From Fagopyrum homotropicum (lineage: Eukaryota > Streptophyta > Magnoliopsida > Caryophyllales > Polygonaceae), in assembly GCA_033239125.1 (NCBI GenBank), contig BSWB01000001.1, positions 7,452,501 through 7,516,500 of the forward strand: a stretch of DNA of 64,000 nucleotides, given 5' to 3'. The notes under the pieces were generated by a model. It was not told the origin of the DNA, did no database searches, and was given only the letters and a program-made list of their open reading frames with translations. Positions 1 to 10,739 of the stretch are shown one piece after another (position 1 is the stretch's first letter; each line of letters opens with the position of its first letter). The position numbers were made by a program, and so were the translations under genes.

Positions 1-798
1 CTGGTTCTGCGATCTCCGTCCTCCTTCAACAACACTAGCAGGTGAAGAACCCTGTAGGGATAGCGCCTTGCCCTGACGGCAAAACGCAGCTCTATGTTTG
101 GACATGCCACAAGAAAAGCAAGTCACTGCAGGCTTCTCACAATCTGCTCGGATGTGTCCGAAACCTCCGCAGTTATGACATTGTCGTTCTCTACTTGAAC
201 TCTGTATCGTCTGTGGGATCCCAGAGTGATGTGTCGTCTGAACATGCTCGAATCCTGATGCTCCAGCTCCCACATTGGCTTATCTAGTCTTTTGTCTTTT
301 CGTAAGGCCTTGTGCCTGAAGATCTCTCCTGAAATCTGGTCACTTCCTAAGCATACTTCTTATTGACTCCAACGTTGAATCCATGTGGTCTAGCCAAAGT
401 TCAGCTTCCGATCTTGCTCCATCTTGAGCTCTGACGTTCTCAACTGATCTTACGGGTACTGGCGATGCTGGTGCAGGTCCTCCAGTCTTGATAGCTTCTT
501 CAACTCTCTGCACGTAATCACGATATGCAGATACTCCGATGATCACTTGACCGGACTCAATCGTTTGTGCTCTTTGTGCTCCAGACTTCTCGGTAGTCCT
601 ATTCCCTGCTTCGGGAACACCTCTCTCAGCAACTTCTTCAACGAACGCCTCGGCGATAGGCGGATCAGCAATTGGGGCTTGGCCCCGACCTCTAGCTAGT
701 GGAGGTCCTTCTGCACGTTCTCGTCCACGAACGGTAGGTGGAAGAAGTGGTCGACCCCTTCCTCGCCGTATAGCAGAGGTAGCTCTAGTACGCGACAT
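1..798 (-). pseudogene. Ty3/gypsy gag remnant (N-terminus plus CCHC zinc knuckles)
   Basis: Read on the minus strand, 798 down to 340 is an open frame of 152 residues with a low-complexity Arg/Pro/Ala-rich start (MSRTRATSAIRRGRGRP) and a C-terminal end (SEAELWLDHMDSTLESI), typical of plant chromovirus Gag N-termini. Below 340 the frame is closed, but between about 250 and 60 there are two CX2CX4HX4C zinc knuckles (CHNCGGFGHIRADC and CFSCGMSKHRAAFC). The capsid part normally lying between these two regions is missing, so this is an internally deleted, non-functional gag. It lies next to the primer binding site and 5' LTR at 1031-2716. The plus-strand reading over the knuckles is a shadow. Confidence 0.8.
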
Positions 799-1030
799 CT
801 GCTATAAGGATAGATATATAAGACTATATATATAGATATGAGGCCACGCTACAGCTAAAGCAGAAACTACACTACTGAGATCCGCGGAGGTAGTGGTGGT
901 CGCCCGTACATCTATCCCAGACCAACGATTTAAAAACAAAAAACCCCTTTTAAAAACGTCAGACCCCTTGCGGGTTCTATTTATTTATCCATCCGACTTG
1001 TAGAAGATTTCGAGTGCCATTGTTGCCAAC

Positions 1031-1046
1031 CTGCCTCTAACACCAT
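1031..1046 (-). other. Primer binding site of the gypsy element
   Basis: Two bases inside the LTR edge the minus strand reads TGGTGTTAGAGGC. This resembles the usual plant initiator-Met tRNA primer site TGGTATCAGAGC, with about 9 of 12 positions equal. Its place right after the LTR terminus fixes the element's orientation as minus. Confidence 0.6.
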
Positions 1047-1048
1047 AT

Positions 1049-2716
1049 TGTAACACCCCAAGTTCTGGGAACTCAAAGCGCTACGGGCTAGGACCGTACA
1101 ATGGGTCCCGACCCTCAAAGTAGCAACAACAAACGAATCTTACAACAAGGCACAGACGAATGAAAGCCAAAACTCGATATAAAACCAAAGGTTTCCACAA
1201 AAGAAAACGTAAAAGACTTGCAACCGAGTTCAAAAAAAAAGGAAAAGCAACAACAGAAACATAAACCCGATCCCGTCCTATAATGTACGGGAACCCGGGC
1301 TGACCACACCATCCGAATCACTCACCAACATCCTGAACCTGCGGAACATCTACAACGACGATATAAACCGTTAGCTAACATTCTAAGTATAAGCAAGAGT
1401 GTAAGGGCACAAACACACATAAGGTAATGTAAACACATAGCATGCTTGCACACAACCGGTTATTATCTTTCATTAAGTCATTTATTACTAATTCAACTTC
1501 TTTTGTCACAGGAGAATCCTTTCGAAACTCGCCTCGGTCCCCTCTTCCGGCAATGGAACGGTGCGGATGCCTCCGACCGTCTAACCAGCACGGGCCAGTC
1601 GCCGAGAACCTCCTACCTCCCGCAAGAGCTAGGCAGAAGATGTGACCGCCCGGTTATAATGCACTTGGGGCCAATTAAGGTTATAAGTGTGAATCCGAGT
1701 CCGGTTAACCGTTATAACATAAATAAACAACACAAACAAACCAATACAATCCAACTAATACGCGGAATGAAGCTAAGTAAGTCCAAGGGACTTACCTCAC
1801 ATGAAGGTGACTCAAAGCTCAGGAATAACAACTCAATAAAACTCAAGAGACTAGAAGTCTATGACTTCTAGTCTCAAAGATCTCTAAGAGATCTATGCAT
1901 GCTAAGGGCTCAACCCTAGTCTTACAGCACTCACAGAAGATCAACAACATTCAAAAGATGTAAGGAAAGGAACGAGGAAAGCAAGGAAGGAAGTAACTCA
2001 CAAGAACGGGAGTTACTGCAGAGGAAACCGCAGGAGCGGCTGGACTGAAGCGCAGGGGCGGCTAACAGAGGCACAGGGGCGGCTCTATGCAGGTGCAGGG
2101 GCGGCAGCGTGACAGAAAGCGCTGTCGGCTTTCTTCTTCGACAAAACTCGCAGCAAGGGCAACCAAAGCTCGAACCTTTGGCTCCAACACGTCAAGACTC
2201 AACTCCAAAGAGCCTGAGAACAACGACACATCAACAACGGGAAGCCAACAAGAAACAAGGTTCAAACTTGATTCTTGGAGAAGAAGAAAAGGAGAGAAGA
2301 AGAAGAAAACGAAAGGAAGGAAGCATGTTGCAGTACAAGAACGTAAGGAGGAACAAAGGATGAAGAAGTTACACGTTCAATAGGGTCACAGGAGGTAAAG
2401 GACGGCTGCAGCTCTCTAGGGTTTGAAGACGATAGCAAGAAAGGGGAAAAAGGAGGAAAGGAGTGAATATATAGAGAAGGGTTGGAAGGATAGAAGGAAG
2501 GGACGTCTAGGATTAGGAGGATAGAAGGAAGACGGGCCAAAAACCCAAGGATGGAATAAGATAGGAGAAGACGAAGATAAAATAGCCCGTAGACGGGCTG
2601 GGCCTAGCCGCTCCTGCGGCTGGGCCGTGCCGCGACCGCGACAGCGAGGTTGAGCCGCGCCTGTGGCTCCCCTTCACCGCGGGGGCGGTGAAGGCAAAAA
2701 AACCTTGGATCTTACA
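1049..2716 (-). mobile_element. 5' LTR of minus-strand Ty3/gypsy (Tekay/Del-like) element
   Basis: The segment begins TGTAACACCCC on the plus strand and ends GGATCTTACA, so it carries TGTAA/TTACA inverted termini with canonical TG...CA ends and spans 1668 bp. The primer site and gag follow it on the minus strand, so it is the 5' LTR. The element body and 3' LTR lie beyond the left edge of the window and the target duplication cannot be checked. GC-rich reiterations such as CAGGGGCGGCT occur near 2040-2110. Short ORFs inside it are not conserved and were not called. Confidence 0.8.
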
Positions 2717-3590
2717 TAAAGAGTATACAAATAATACATTTCTTATCATTTTGGTTAAGTTCAAGTATAATTATTATTCATATCGGATTAATATATGTTA
2801 TGTGAGATCGTTACCCTACCATTATCTGTGTTTGGATCGTAATGTTTTTCCATAAATATATATTAAGTAATCGTGTCCCCAAATTTAGTTTGTGGTACAA
2901 TTTTTTCATTTTTTTAAATATTATTAGCTTGATATATTAAAGTTAAATTTTTTCAGGGATTTTGTTATCACATCAATTAGCTTTTAAGATTGATGGTTTT
3001 AGATTTTCTCTAAATAGGGAGTCTAAAGATTATACAAATAATACAATTATTGGCCTTTTGTTAAGTTCAAGTATAATTATTATTCATATTGGATTAATAT
3101 ATCTTACATGGTATCGTTACCCTAAAATATATATATTAAGTAATCGTGTCCCTCAAATTTTACTTTTTGGACGATTTTTTCTTTTTTTTTAAAGATTATT
3201 AGGTTGATGGTTTTAGGACTCCTATAAATAGAGAGTCTAAAGAGTATACAAATAATAAATTTTTTGGTATTTTGGTTAAATTCAAGTATAATTATTATTC
3301 ATATCAGATTAATATATGTTACGTGAGAACGTTATTCTAAAAATATATTAAGTAATTGTGCCCTCAAGTTTTATTTTTTGGGACGATTTTTCCTTTTTTT
3401 AAGGATTATTAGATTGATCTATTGACGTTAAATTTTTTGAGGGATTTTGTTATTACACATCGATTAGCTATTAAGTTGATGGTTTTAGAATTTCTATAAA
3501 TAAAGAGTCTAAAGAGTATACACATAATACATTTTTTGGTTTTTAATTAAGTTAAATATAATTATTATCTATATCGAATTAATATGTTAG
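2717..3590. repeat. Four-unit AT-rich tandem repeat (about 210-310 bp units)
   Basis: Units start at about 2717, 3024, 3238 and 3510, each opening with TAAAGAGTATACAAATAATA or a close variant. Each contains a shared core (TTCAAGTATAATTATTATTC followed by a GATTAATAT motif). Unit 2 is shorter through an internal deletion and unit 4 is partial. The gypsy LTR at 1049-2716 is inserted at the left side of unit 1. The phrase AGGGAGTCTAAAG reappears at about 6683, hinting that the repeat once continued across the inserted block 3600-6675. Confidence 0.8.
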
Positions 3591-3740
3591 GAAAGGAATA
3601 CATAATCAAACTGACTTATATGTTAAGAATATCTAAATTTTAGTAATGAAAGAGATGTAATTAGTCATTCAAAAATATAAAATAAATAGAAAAATATAAA
3701 TTGTAAGAAAATGACATGTATCATTTGATTGGTCAAAAAA

Positions 3741-3934
3741 TAACACGTGGTTTAAAATGCTTTTGTTTCAATATAGTTTATAAATTGATTTTTTTTTCTG
3801 TGACTCATATCATTTTGACCGGATTTATGACCAAAAAAATTGCCTAATATTGGTTGACATAAATCGTATTATTTCTGATAAAATTTTGAAGTTTTATTTA
3901 GTTATAGTTAATTTATAAAAATTGATCATTAGTT
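3741..3934 (+). repeat. Left arm of about 195-bp inverted repeat
   Basis: This arm is the reverse complement of 6474-6672 with roughly 90% identity by eye. Shared strings include TTTGTTTCAATATAGTTTAT and ATTATTTCTGATAAAATTTT. The two arms enclose a copy of a promoter-like module and a truncated copia element. They could be two opposed copies of a small repeat or the long terminal inverted repeats of a Mutator-like unit. I saw no clear 9-bp target duplication. Confidence 0.75.
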
Positions 3935-4016
3935 CAAAGAGCCTATATCTTAGAGGTTTTTTTTTTGTCTCCACTTCTTTAAATGATGGTTGTTATAAAT
4001 TCATTATCATTTTTTC

Positions 4017-4395
4017 TAATATAGTACATTTGAATCATTGGTCAACATCTTGCAAGTAACGGTTTCACAATAAATATTGCATTTAAAACAAATTCAATTA
4101 ACGGCTAAGAATTTTTTTTTTTCTTTTCTTTTCAAATTCATGTTAATTTACTGCATAATTTACTGTGTAATTATCTAATTAACTAATAAAATGGATATAC
4201 TAATAATACAGTGCATAGTTAACAGTCAATAACCACATTAAAATGTTGGATTATATGACCGTTACTATGGACTTACAACTCGAAATTGCTCTCACATTGT
4301 GTGAGAGCGTGAATTTCGAGTTGTAAGCCTTAACTAATCCAACTTTCATCTCAGTTTTTTCTTTTACTTTATTTACACTCAAAGAAGCATTGACA
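4017..4395 (+). repeat. Diverged copy of the promoter/5'UTR module of the GTD-binding gene
   Basis: This stretch matches 12428-12755 and 14670-15100 in order. Shared parts are TACATTTGAAT...GGTCAACAT, the CTAATTAACTAATAAA string, the ACTCG/TTCG block, and ACTCAAAGAAGCATTGACAA, which in the third copy lies about 30 bp before the ATG at 15117. The coding part is absent here; a copia LTR begins just after the shared sequence. I infer a duplicated upstream fragment, not a promoter in use. Confidence 0.65.
4272..4327. repeat. Near-perfect palindrome (hairpin)
   Basis: CTTACAACTCGAAATT at 4272-4287 pairs with AATTTCGAGTTGTAAG at 4312-4327, and inside it GCTCTCACA pairs with TGTGAGAGC around a 3-base loop. 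The two paralogous modules at about 12710 and 14975 have only one copy of this arm, so the palindrome arose locally in this copy. Confidence 0.85.
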
Positions 4396-4405
4396 ATTGA
4401 GATTC

Positions 4406-4565
4406 TGTTAAAGTATTGAGTTATCTCTTAGAGCATTGAACTTATCTTTTTATTATTGGGTTTATTTTTTGTTATTAGTTTATTATTTTATCTCTTTGTA
4501 TTTGTCTATATAAATATTGTTTGATCAATAGAATAATACAAGCTTTCAGTTTACAAATCTCTTCA
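4406..4565 (+). mobile_element. 5' LTR of a Ty1/copia element
   Basis: A short LTR of about 150-160 bp starts TGTTAAAGTATTGAG, is T-rich, contains a TATA-like TCTATATAAATATT (about 4505) and ends near CTTTCAGTTTACA (4555). A primer-site-like TATCAGAGGC follows at about 4570. It begins directly after the shared promoter-module sequence. No 3' LTR partner was seen before the inverted-repeat arm at 6474. Confidence 0.65.
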
Positions 4566-4643
4566 TAATATCAGAGGCTTTCTTGACCTACGCTTCCGCA
4601 CAAAACAAAACCTTAAACCCTAAAATTAATCTTTGCCGCTTTC

Positions 4644-4815
4644 GCGGTATCAGAGAATACTTTGGCCATCGGTATCAAGAAATACTTCGGCCGTTGGTAT
4701 CAGAAAATACTTTGGCCGTGAGTATCAAAAACGACTTTGACAGCCGTATCAGAAACGACGTTGAAAGCCGGTATTAGAAAATACTTTGGCCGTCAGTATC
4801 ATAAACGACTTTGGA
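4644..4815 (+). repeat. Tandem array of about seven 25-bp units resembling the tRNA primer site
   Basis: The leader between LTR and coding region consists of consecutive units of the form GGTATCAGAAAATACTTTGG, each ending CCGT or a variant. The unit start GGTATCAGA equals the core of the plant copia primer binding site. Units are degenerate (AAATACTTTGG against AACGACTTTGA). Confidence 0.75.
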
Positions 4816-4984
4816 TGGTATCATGACTACCACAATTATTGGGCGACGGGACAAGCTAACCCCGCATACCCCTTCTCTCCTCGCTTAACCGTTAAGGACC
4901 GTAAAGACGTTGACCCTACAATTAATGATACTTAATGAAATACTCTCATATCTGCTTTGAACTCTTACCGTCTAAATTTGTTCC

Positions 4985-6470
4985 CTTGAATTCTTGATCC
5001 AGGGGCTTCTTTTCGTATGGCAGGTGATCGTTCATTACTTTCATCGCTCAAGCTAGTCACTACATCCCGGATTAAACTCCCTAATGGAGCTTTAGTCTCC
5101 GCTGAACATGCAGGCACCTTGCAACTCAATAACTCCTTTCACTTGTTCCAAGTATTATATGTTCCAAGACTTGATTGTCATCTACTTTCTCTAAATCAGT
5201 CAACTACGGATTTGAATTGTGTTTTTATGATAACTAATAAACTTTGTGTTATAACATGAACGTACTTCGAGGACAATGATTGGAGTAGGTGAAGCTCGTG
5301 ATGTAATTTACTGGCTTCGCTGGATGACAAACGCTTCTCCGCTCCCTTCATGTCTTACCACTATTGACACCACCACCCACCATAGCCGCCTTGGTCATCC
5401 TTCCATCACCAAAACCACCGATCCATGTGACATATGTCTTCGGACCAAACTACCTAGATCATATTTTTCGGTTAGCAGTTCTCATGCTTTGTCATTATTT
5501 AAATTAGTCCACTTAGATATTTGGGGTCCTTATCACACCCTTTCTACTTCCAGTTGTTCTACTTTCTTACCATTTTAGATGAATACTCCCGTTGCACCTG
5601 AGTTTATTTAATAAAGGGAAAAGCAAAGTCGCCACTTTAATTAGAAATTTTTGTGTCATGGTTGAGACTCAATTCCACACTTGTGTCAAAACCTTTCGCA
5701 GTGACAATGCTAAGAAATTTATTTCCCTTCGATCTTTTCTTAAAGGTAAGGTTAACCATTTAGAAACATCTTGTACCTACAAACCATAAAAAATGGGAGG
5801 GTAGAACGCAAACCCCGCCATATCCTTAATGTCGCTAGATTCGTAATGTTTTAAGCAAATTTACCCGTCTCGCTTTGGGAAGAATGTGTTCTTACGGCAT
5901 GTTACCATATCAATCGTACCCCTACTCTCATCCTCAATCAAAAAACTCTTTATGAGCTTCTTCGTGGCTCTCCACCAAATCTTAACCATCTTCGGGTGTT
6001 TGGATGTCTTGCTTATTGTTCCTTTATACCTCGGTCTTCGAATAAATTTGGACCTCGAGGTCGAAAATGCATTTTTATAGGATATACATCTTCACAAAAG
6101 GCTTGAAAAATGTTGGATCTTGATACCCAAGAAATTTTTACAACGCGGGATGTACATTTTTACGAGAACATTTTTCCGTTCACCGAACCGAAAAATTCTC
6201 CTAAACCTACAGAGTCCATAGCAGACCCCACTGGTTCCCCCCCTCCCCCAATATTACAAATAAACCCCCCGAAAATAGCCCCCATCCAAGACAACCCTCC
6301 ACAAATTCCCCCTGACGCGGAGCCCCCAACTCTACCTACTACGGCCCCTAGAACCCTCTCACCTCCCTCTTGTCTCTCCACCTACCGCGGCGACAACCTA
6401 CTTAAAAAAGTTCTAAAACCATCAACCTTAATAGCTAATCGTCCCAAAAAACCTCTGAGATTTAGGCTCT
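4985..6470 (+). pseudogene. Ty1/copia gag-pol fragment (protease end, GAG-pre-integrase, integrase)
   Basis: A decayed copia polyprotein reads in several frames. LDPGASFRMAGD at about 4996 is a degraded retropepsin motif (LDSGAS in the family). VLYVPRLDCHLLSLNQ follows. Then comes the pre-integrase zinc region (HHSRLGHP, CDICLRTKLPRS, 5378-5460) and the integrase core (HLDIWGPY at about 5510, FRSDNAKKF at about 5697). Next are YHINRTPTLILNQKTLYELL at 5905 on and a GYTSSQKA/DVHFYENIFPF end near 6080-6175. A proline-rich linker closes it at 6475. The reverse transcriptase and RNase H are absent; the element stops exactly at the inverted-repeat arm. Many stops and frameshifts make it non-coding. 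Confidence 0.85.
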
Positions 6471-6473
6471 TTT

Positions 6474-6672
6474 AACTAATGATCAATTTCTATAAATTAA
6501 CTATAACTAAATTAAAACTTCAAAATTTTATCAGAAATAATACGATTTATATCAACCAATATTAGACAATTTTTTGGTCATAAATTTGGTCAAAATGATG
6601 ATGAGTCACAGAAAAAAATAAAATCAATTTATAAACTATATTGAAACAAAAGCCTTTTAAACCACATATTAT
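6474..6672 (-). repeat. Right arm of about 195-bp inverted repeat
   Basis: Reverse complement of 3741-3934; it starts AACTAATGATCAATTTC directly where the copia fragment ends and runs to about ACCACATATT. Confidence 0.75.
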
Positions 6673-6699
6673 TTCTATAATTAGGGAGTCTAAAGACTG

Positions 6700-9600
6700 A
6701 GTATGTTGTTGCATGGACGACACCGACGAATATCATGGAAGTGCGTAGTTTTCTTGGCCTAGCCGGTTGATAGCATGTATTATAGTCTATATTTTGGGTA
6801 TGATTTAGACGTTTTATCTTCATAAATCTGCATGTATAGATGTATATTTTGCGGTTATATTGTTGTTTTGTCTACTTTTGCGAGAATTGAGGTCTACACC
6901 TAGTATCATTGTAATTTTAGGTAAAACGGCACGTTTTGGACTAAAAAGGAGTCAAAGAAGCTAAGGAGTCATTGGACCTACATTCTGGGATATTTAGGAG
7001 AGCTCATGAAGCATGGAAATGGATTAGAGATTAGATTTTGGACCAGAATAGAGATGATCTACAGTCAGTTGAGACTCACCTCGGTCAGCTACAGTGTCAC
7101 CTCGACCGAGGTGATCTTGAGGAGCGTCCCGACCGAGGCGAACACCCTGTCGCCGGCGAGATCTTTATTTTTGGCTGAGATCTTTTATATTTGGAAGGAA
7201 GATATCATAAATTTTTGGCGGGATTCCTGGAAGAAAGATATGATATTTAGCTGATTTTTTTTTAGAGATATGGACATATTTTCTAGGAAATTATCTTTTT
7301 AAGATATATTATCTTTGGGAGATAATTTTCCTATATATATGGGCTGATTTTCTACAATTCAACCATCTTCGGATCACAAATCTCAGAATCGCGGAATTCC
7401 CGGATCAGAGGAGCAGTAGTTCTCCAGAATTGAAGGAAGTTGAAGGAAGTTGAAGTTCAAGGAAGGAAGGAATCATTGTTGGAGATAGCTTTTGAAGGAG
7501 TTTGTGAGATCTTCTTAGATTGTTTTTGGTTTGATTGTCTTTTCTGATTGTGGAGCACTGATTTGTTACTTGTTTGATTCAGTTATTGAGACCTTTTCCT
7601 TAAGGTTTTCTTATTTGAATATTGACTCCTTTCCCATTAATTTGATTATTGTTATCATGATGATTGTTGGCTAAGTTTCTTATGCGATTCTAGGGTGATT
7701 GGCTGAAAGTTGTGGGAAAGACGGTGATAGAATGATCTTAACTCCAATGGACCCTGAAAGCTCGAGTCTTTACCTTAACCCTAGAACACTTTGCCCAGTC
7801 ATTGAACATCTCGGTTGGGGTGGATATAACTGAACGAGGTGAACCTTTTCCTGATCCTTTTTTTGAGTTAAGATTCCAGTTTGCCAAACCCTATCCTTGT
7901 TACACGTTTCCTGGTTCAACGCAAGTCTAGGATGAGACTTACCCGGTGATTCCTTTGCTTGTATACCCAAGATCATGAGTGATAGGTAATAAAGGTTTAT
8001 CCTTTATTGGGGTTTGAGTGTGCCTTCATCCCATCTTTGAGAGTTAGCTTGAGACTTACCCGGTAAAGGTTAATTCTATTCCCTTGGGTATTGTGTTGGT
8101 TTGAGATTATAGTTCCTTACCTTAGTACCTTGAGACTTACCCGGTGATAGGATCTTTGGTTTGGGATATTGAGTAGTGAGACTTACCCGATGATCTATTC
8201 CCATCTTGGAAATACCTTCCCTTTGCAAGCCTCAGCTTTGTCCGTGTTACCTTTGAGATCTTAAGTCGGAACCACAATTAGATGCTTTAATCCCTAGAAT
8301 TTGCATTCCCTATATCTGACTTTATATCATATTTGATTGCTTTAATTGCTTTTAGTAACTATTTGACAACCCGATTCCGTGCTTTGTTTCACCACAGTCC
8401 CTGTGTTCGACCCTTGTAATTCTTGCTTTTATTACAATTGACCAGTACACTGCGGGTTCGCATATTGTTCAAGCATACTTCTTGGGTTATAAATATTAAA
8501 TCTTGCACACACCTTTTGGAGCGAACACCGGTTACTACCGACGCTTTGTGGAGGGATTTTCTTTGATTTCCCGTCCACTGACGAGTCTGCTAAGGAAGAC
8601 TACCAGATTTGTATGGTTTGAGCAGTGTGCCCAAAGTTTTGAGGAGTTGAAGAGGCGTTTGACTTCTGCTCTTATTTTAGCACATCCATAGGGTTTTGAG
8701 GATTTTGTGGTTTACAGTGATGCATCCAAGCTAGGCTTAGGATGTGTGTTGATGTAGAGGGGCAGAGTGATTGCATATGCGTCTCGACAGTTGAAGACGT
8801 ATGAGAAGAACTACCCGAATCACGATCTGGATTTAGCAGCGGTACTCCAAGCTTTGAAGATCTAGAGACATTACGTGTATGGTACTACATGTCAGATCTT
8901 CACAGAGCATAAGAGTCTGAAGTACATTTTCATGCAGCGGGAGTTGAATAACCGCAAGTGTCGATGGCTTGAGTTGATCAAGGACATTGACCTTGAGATT
9001 CTGTATCATCCAGGAAGAAAAATATTATCGCCGATGCCTTGAGTATAGAAAGACACCTCGAGAGAAGGCGATTGTGAGACTGACAGTTCAGCCTCAGCTT
9101 CAGAGGGATCTAGCTTGCCTAGAGATGGATATCCAGTTCCGTGATGAGGATGTTCAGTTGTATGCTTTAGAGGTTTTACCTGATCTGTTAGCTGAGATCC
9201 AACAAAAGCAGGAGACCTTCCCAACTTTGATGTGGATTAGAGAGAGGATGTCTCGTGGTGAGGCAACACAGTTCTCCATTGGAGCAGATGGAGTGATGAG
9301 ACACCATGACCGCATCTGTGTACCTGCTGATGCAGAGCTGAGGTAGAGGATTTTATAGGAGGCTCATTGTACACCTTACTCCGTACATCCAGGTACAAGT
9401 AAGATGTACCATGATGTGAGACGATAATATTGGTGGGGAGGGCTGAAGCCCGACGTGTCAACAGGTCAAGATAGAGCATTACAGGCTTGGAGGGGAGCTC
9501 CATCCACTGCCAGTACCGTAGTGGAAGTGGAGGACGTCTACATGGACTTTGTGACCGGACTGAGGCCCAGCAGGAGTTTTGATGCTATCTGGGTTGTTGT

Positions 9601-10614
9601 TGATAGATTGACGAAGGTTGCACATTTCATTCCTATCAGAGAGACGTGGCCAGTGAGTAGATTACCTGAGGAGTATACTAGAAAGAGAGTGAGACTTCAT
9701 GGTGTAACAAGGACGATCGTCTCTGATCGAGATGGGCGATTTACCTTGAGGTTTTGGCAGCAGATTTAGACTGCTTTGGGGACGAGTCTACATTTTATGA
9801 TTGCGTTTCACCCCTAGACAGATGGTCACTTAGAGAGGACCATCCAAATCCTTGAGGATATGTTGCGAGCTTGTGTGTTGGATTGAAGACATGGATGGCC
9901 AGATTACCTCCCATTGGTTGAGTTCTCATACAACAACAGCTGACATGCATCGATTGGGATGACCCCATATGAGGCACTATATGGGAGTAGATACCGCACA
10001 CCTTTATGCTGGGATGACCTTAGCAGTACTAGTGGTATAGCGCCAGAGCAGATTCAGGATGATATGACTCAAGTAGCGCTGATTACAAAGAGGATGATGG
10101 CTGCACAGAATCGCCAGAAGTCATATGCAGACAGGAGGCGTCGACCTCTAGAGTTCAGAGTGGGAGCTCATGTCTGGCTGAGAGTATCTCCAACGCGAGG
10201 CGTTAGATGCTTTGGCATAAAGGGGAAGCTGAGTCCCTGATATGTCGGTTCTTTTGAGATACTAGATAGAGTTGGGAGGGCAACCTACAACTTAGCATTG
10301 CCTCCGAGGTTAGAGGGTGTTCATCTTGTATTTCACGTGTCTCAGCTGAGGGAGTATATACTAGATCCGAGACACATTGTGAGTTATGATGATTTGGTGG
10401 TTGAGCCGGACCACACTTTTGCTGAGCATCTGATTGTAGTCCTATAGCGAGGTATGAGATGCCTGCGGTCAAAAGACATTCCTATGTTGAGGATACATTG
10501 GTCAAGACGAGGACTTGAGGAGGCTACATGGGAGACTGAGGATGGTATCCAAAGGAACTATGCAGAGTTTTATGCTGAGATAGATGCACCTGTAGGATCA
10601 CTGAGTAGATCTTA
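6700..10614 (+). pseudogene. Ty3/gypsy chromovirus pol fragment (RT end, RNase H, integrase, chromodomain), split by a solo LTR
   Basis: Coding matches begin at about 6706 with PTNIMEVRSFLGLAG, the end of reverse transcriptase, and resume after the inserted LTR at 8528 with YYRRFVEGFSLISRPLT. RNase H follows (YSDASKLGLGCVL at about 8713; LEILYHPGRK at about 8994). The integrase core is YMDFVTGLRPSRSFDAIWVV and TIVSDRDGRF (9535-9740), then MTPYEALYGSRYRTPLCW (9959). A chromodomain-type tail contains FHVSQLREY and GLEEATWETEDGIQRNY (about 10513). Numerous in-frame stops and frameshifts disable it. The 5' part (LTR, gag, protease, most of RT) is missing. The tail places it in the Tekay/Del chromovirus group. 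Confidence 0.85.
6768..8527 (+). mobile_element. 1760-bp solo LTR with perfect 5-bp target duplication
   Basis: The insertion starts TGATAGCATG and ends GGAGCGAACA, flanked on both sides by CCGGT (6763-6767 and 8528-8532). Removing it and one CCGGT restores the gypsy reading LAG|YYR without a gap, which proves both ends. The 3' end (GCACACACCTTTTGGAGCG) resembles LTR ends of Athila/Tat-type gypsy elements, which I infer only from style. No internal region is present, so it is a solo LTR. A partial second copy lies at 16396-17023. Confidence 0.92.
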
Positions 10615-10739
10615 GTGCTATCTTGGTGAGCGTTGTGATTATGGGATTATGTGCTTACATGCTTACATGCCTTGATGTGTTTATTTCATGCTAGCTATGA
10701 TGTGATATACGATCTTATTAAATCTTGATGTGCTAGCGT

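Noticed and set aside
42..287. 81-codon plus-strand ORF
   Set aside because: It is antisense to the gypsy gag zinc-knuckle region, whose minus-strand reading has two clear CCHC motifs.
2062..2764. Several overlapping ORFs on both strands
   Set aside because: They lie inside the 5' LTR, are low in complexity (Lys/Arg/Glu or Ser/Leu/Phe runs) and overlap each other in opposite directions.
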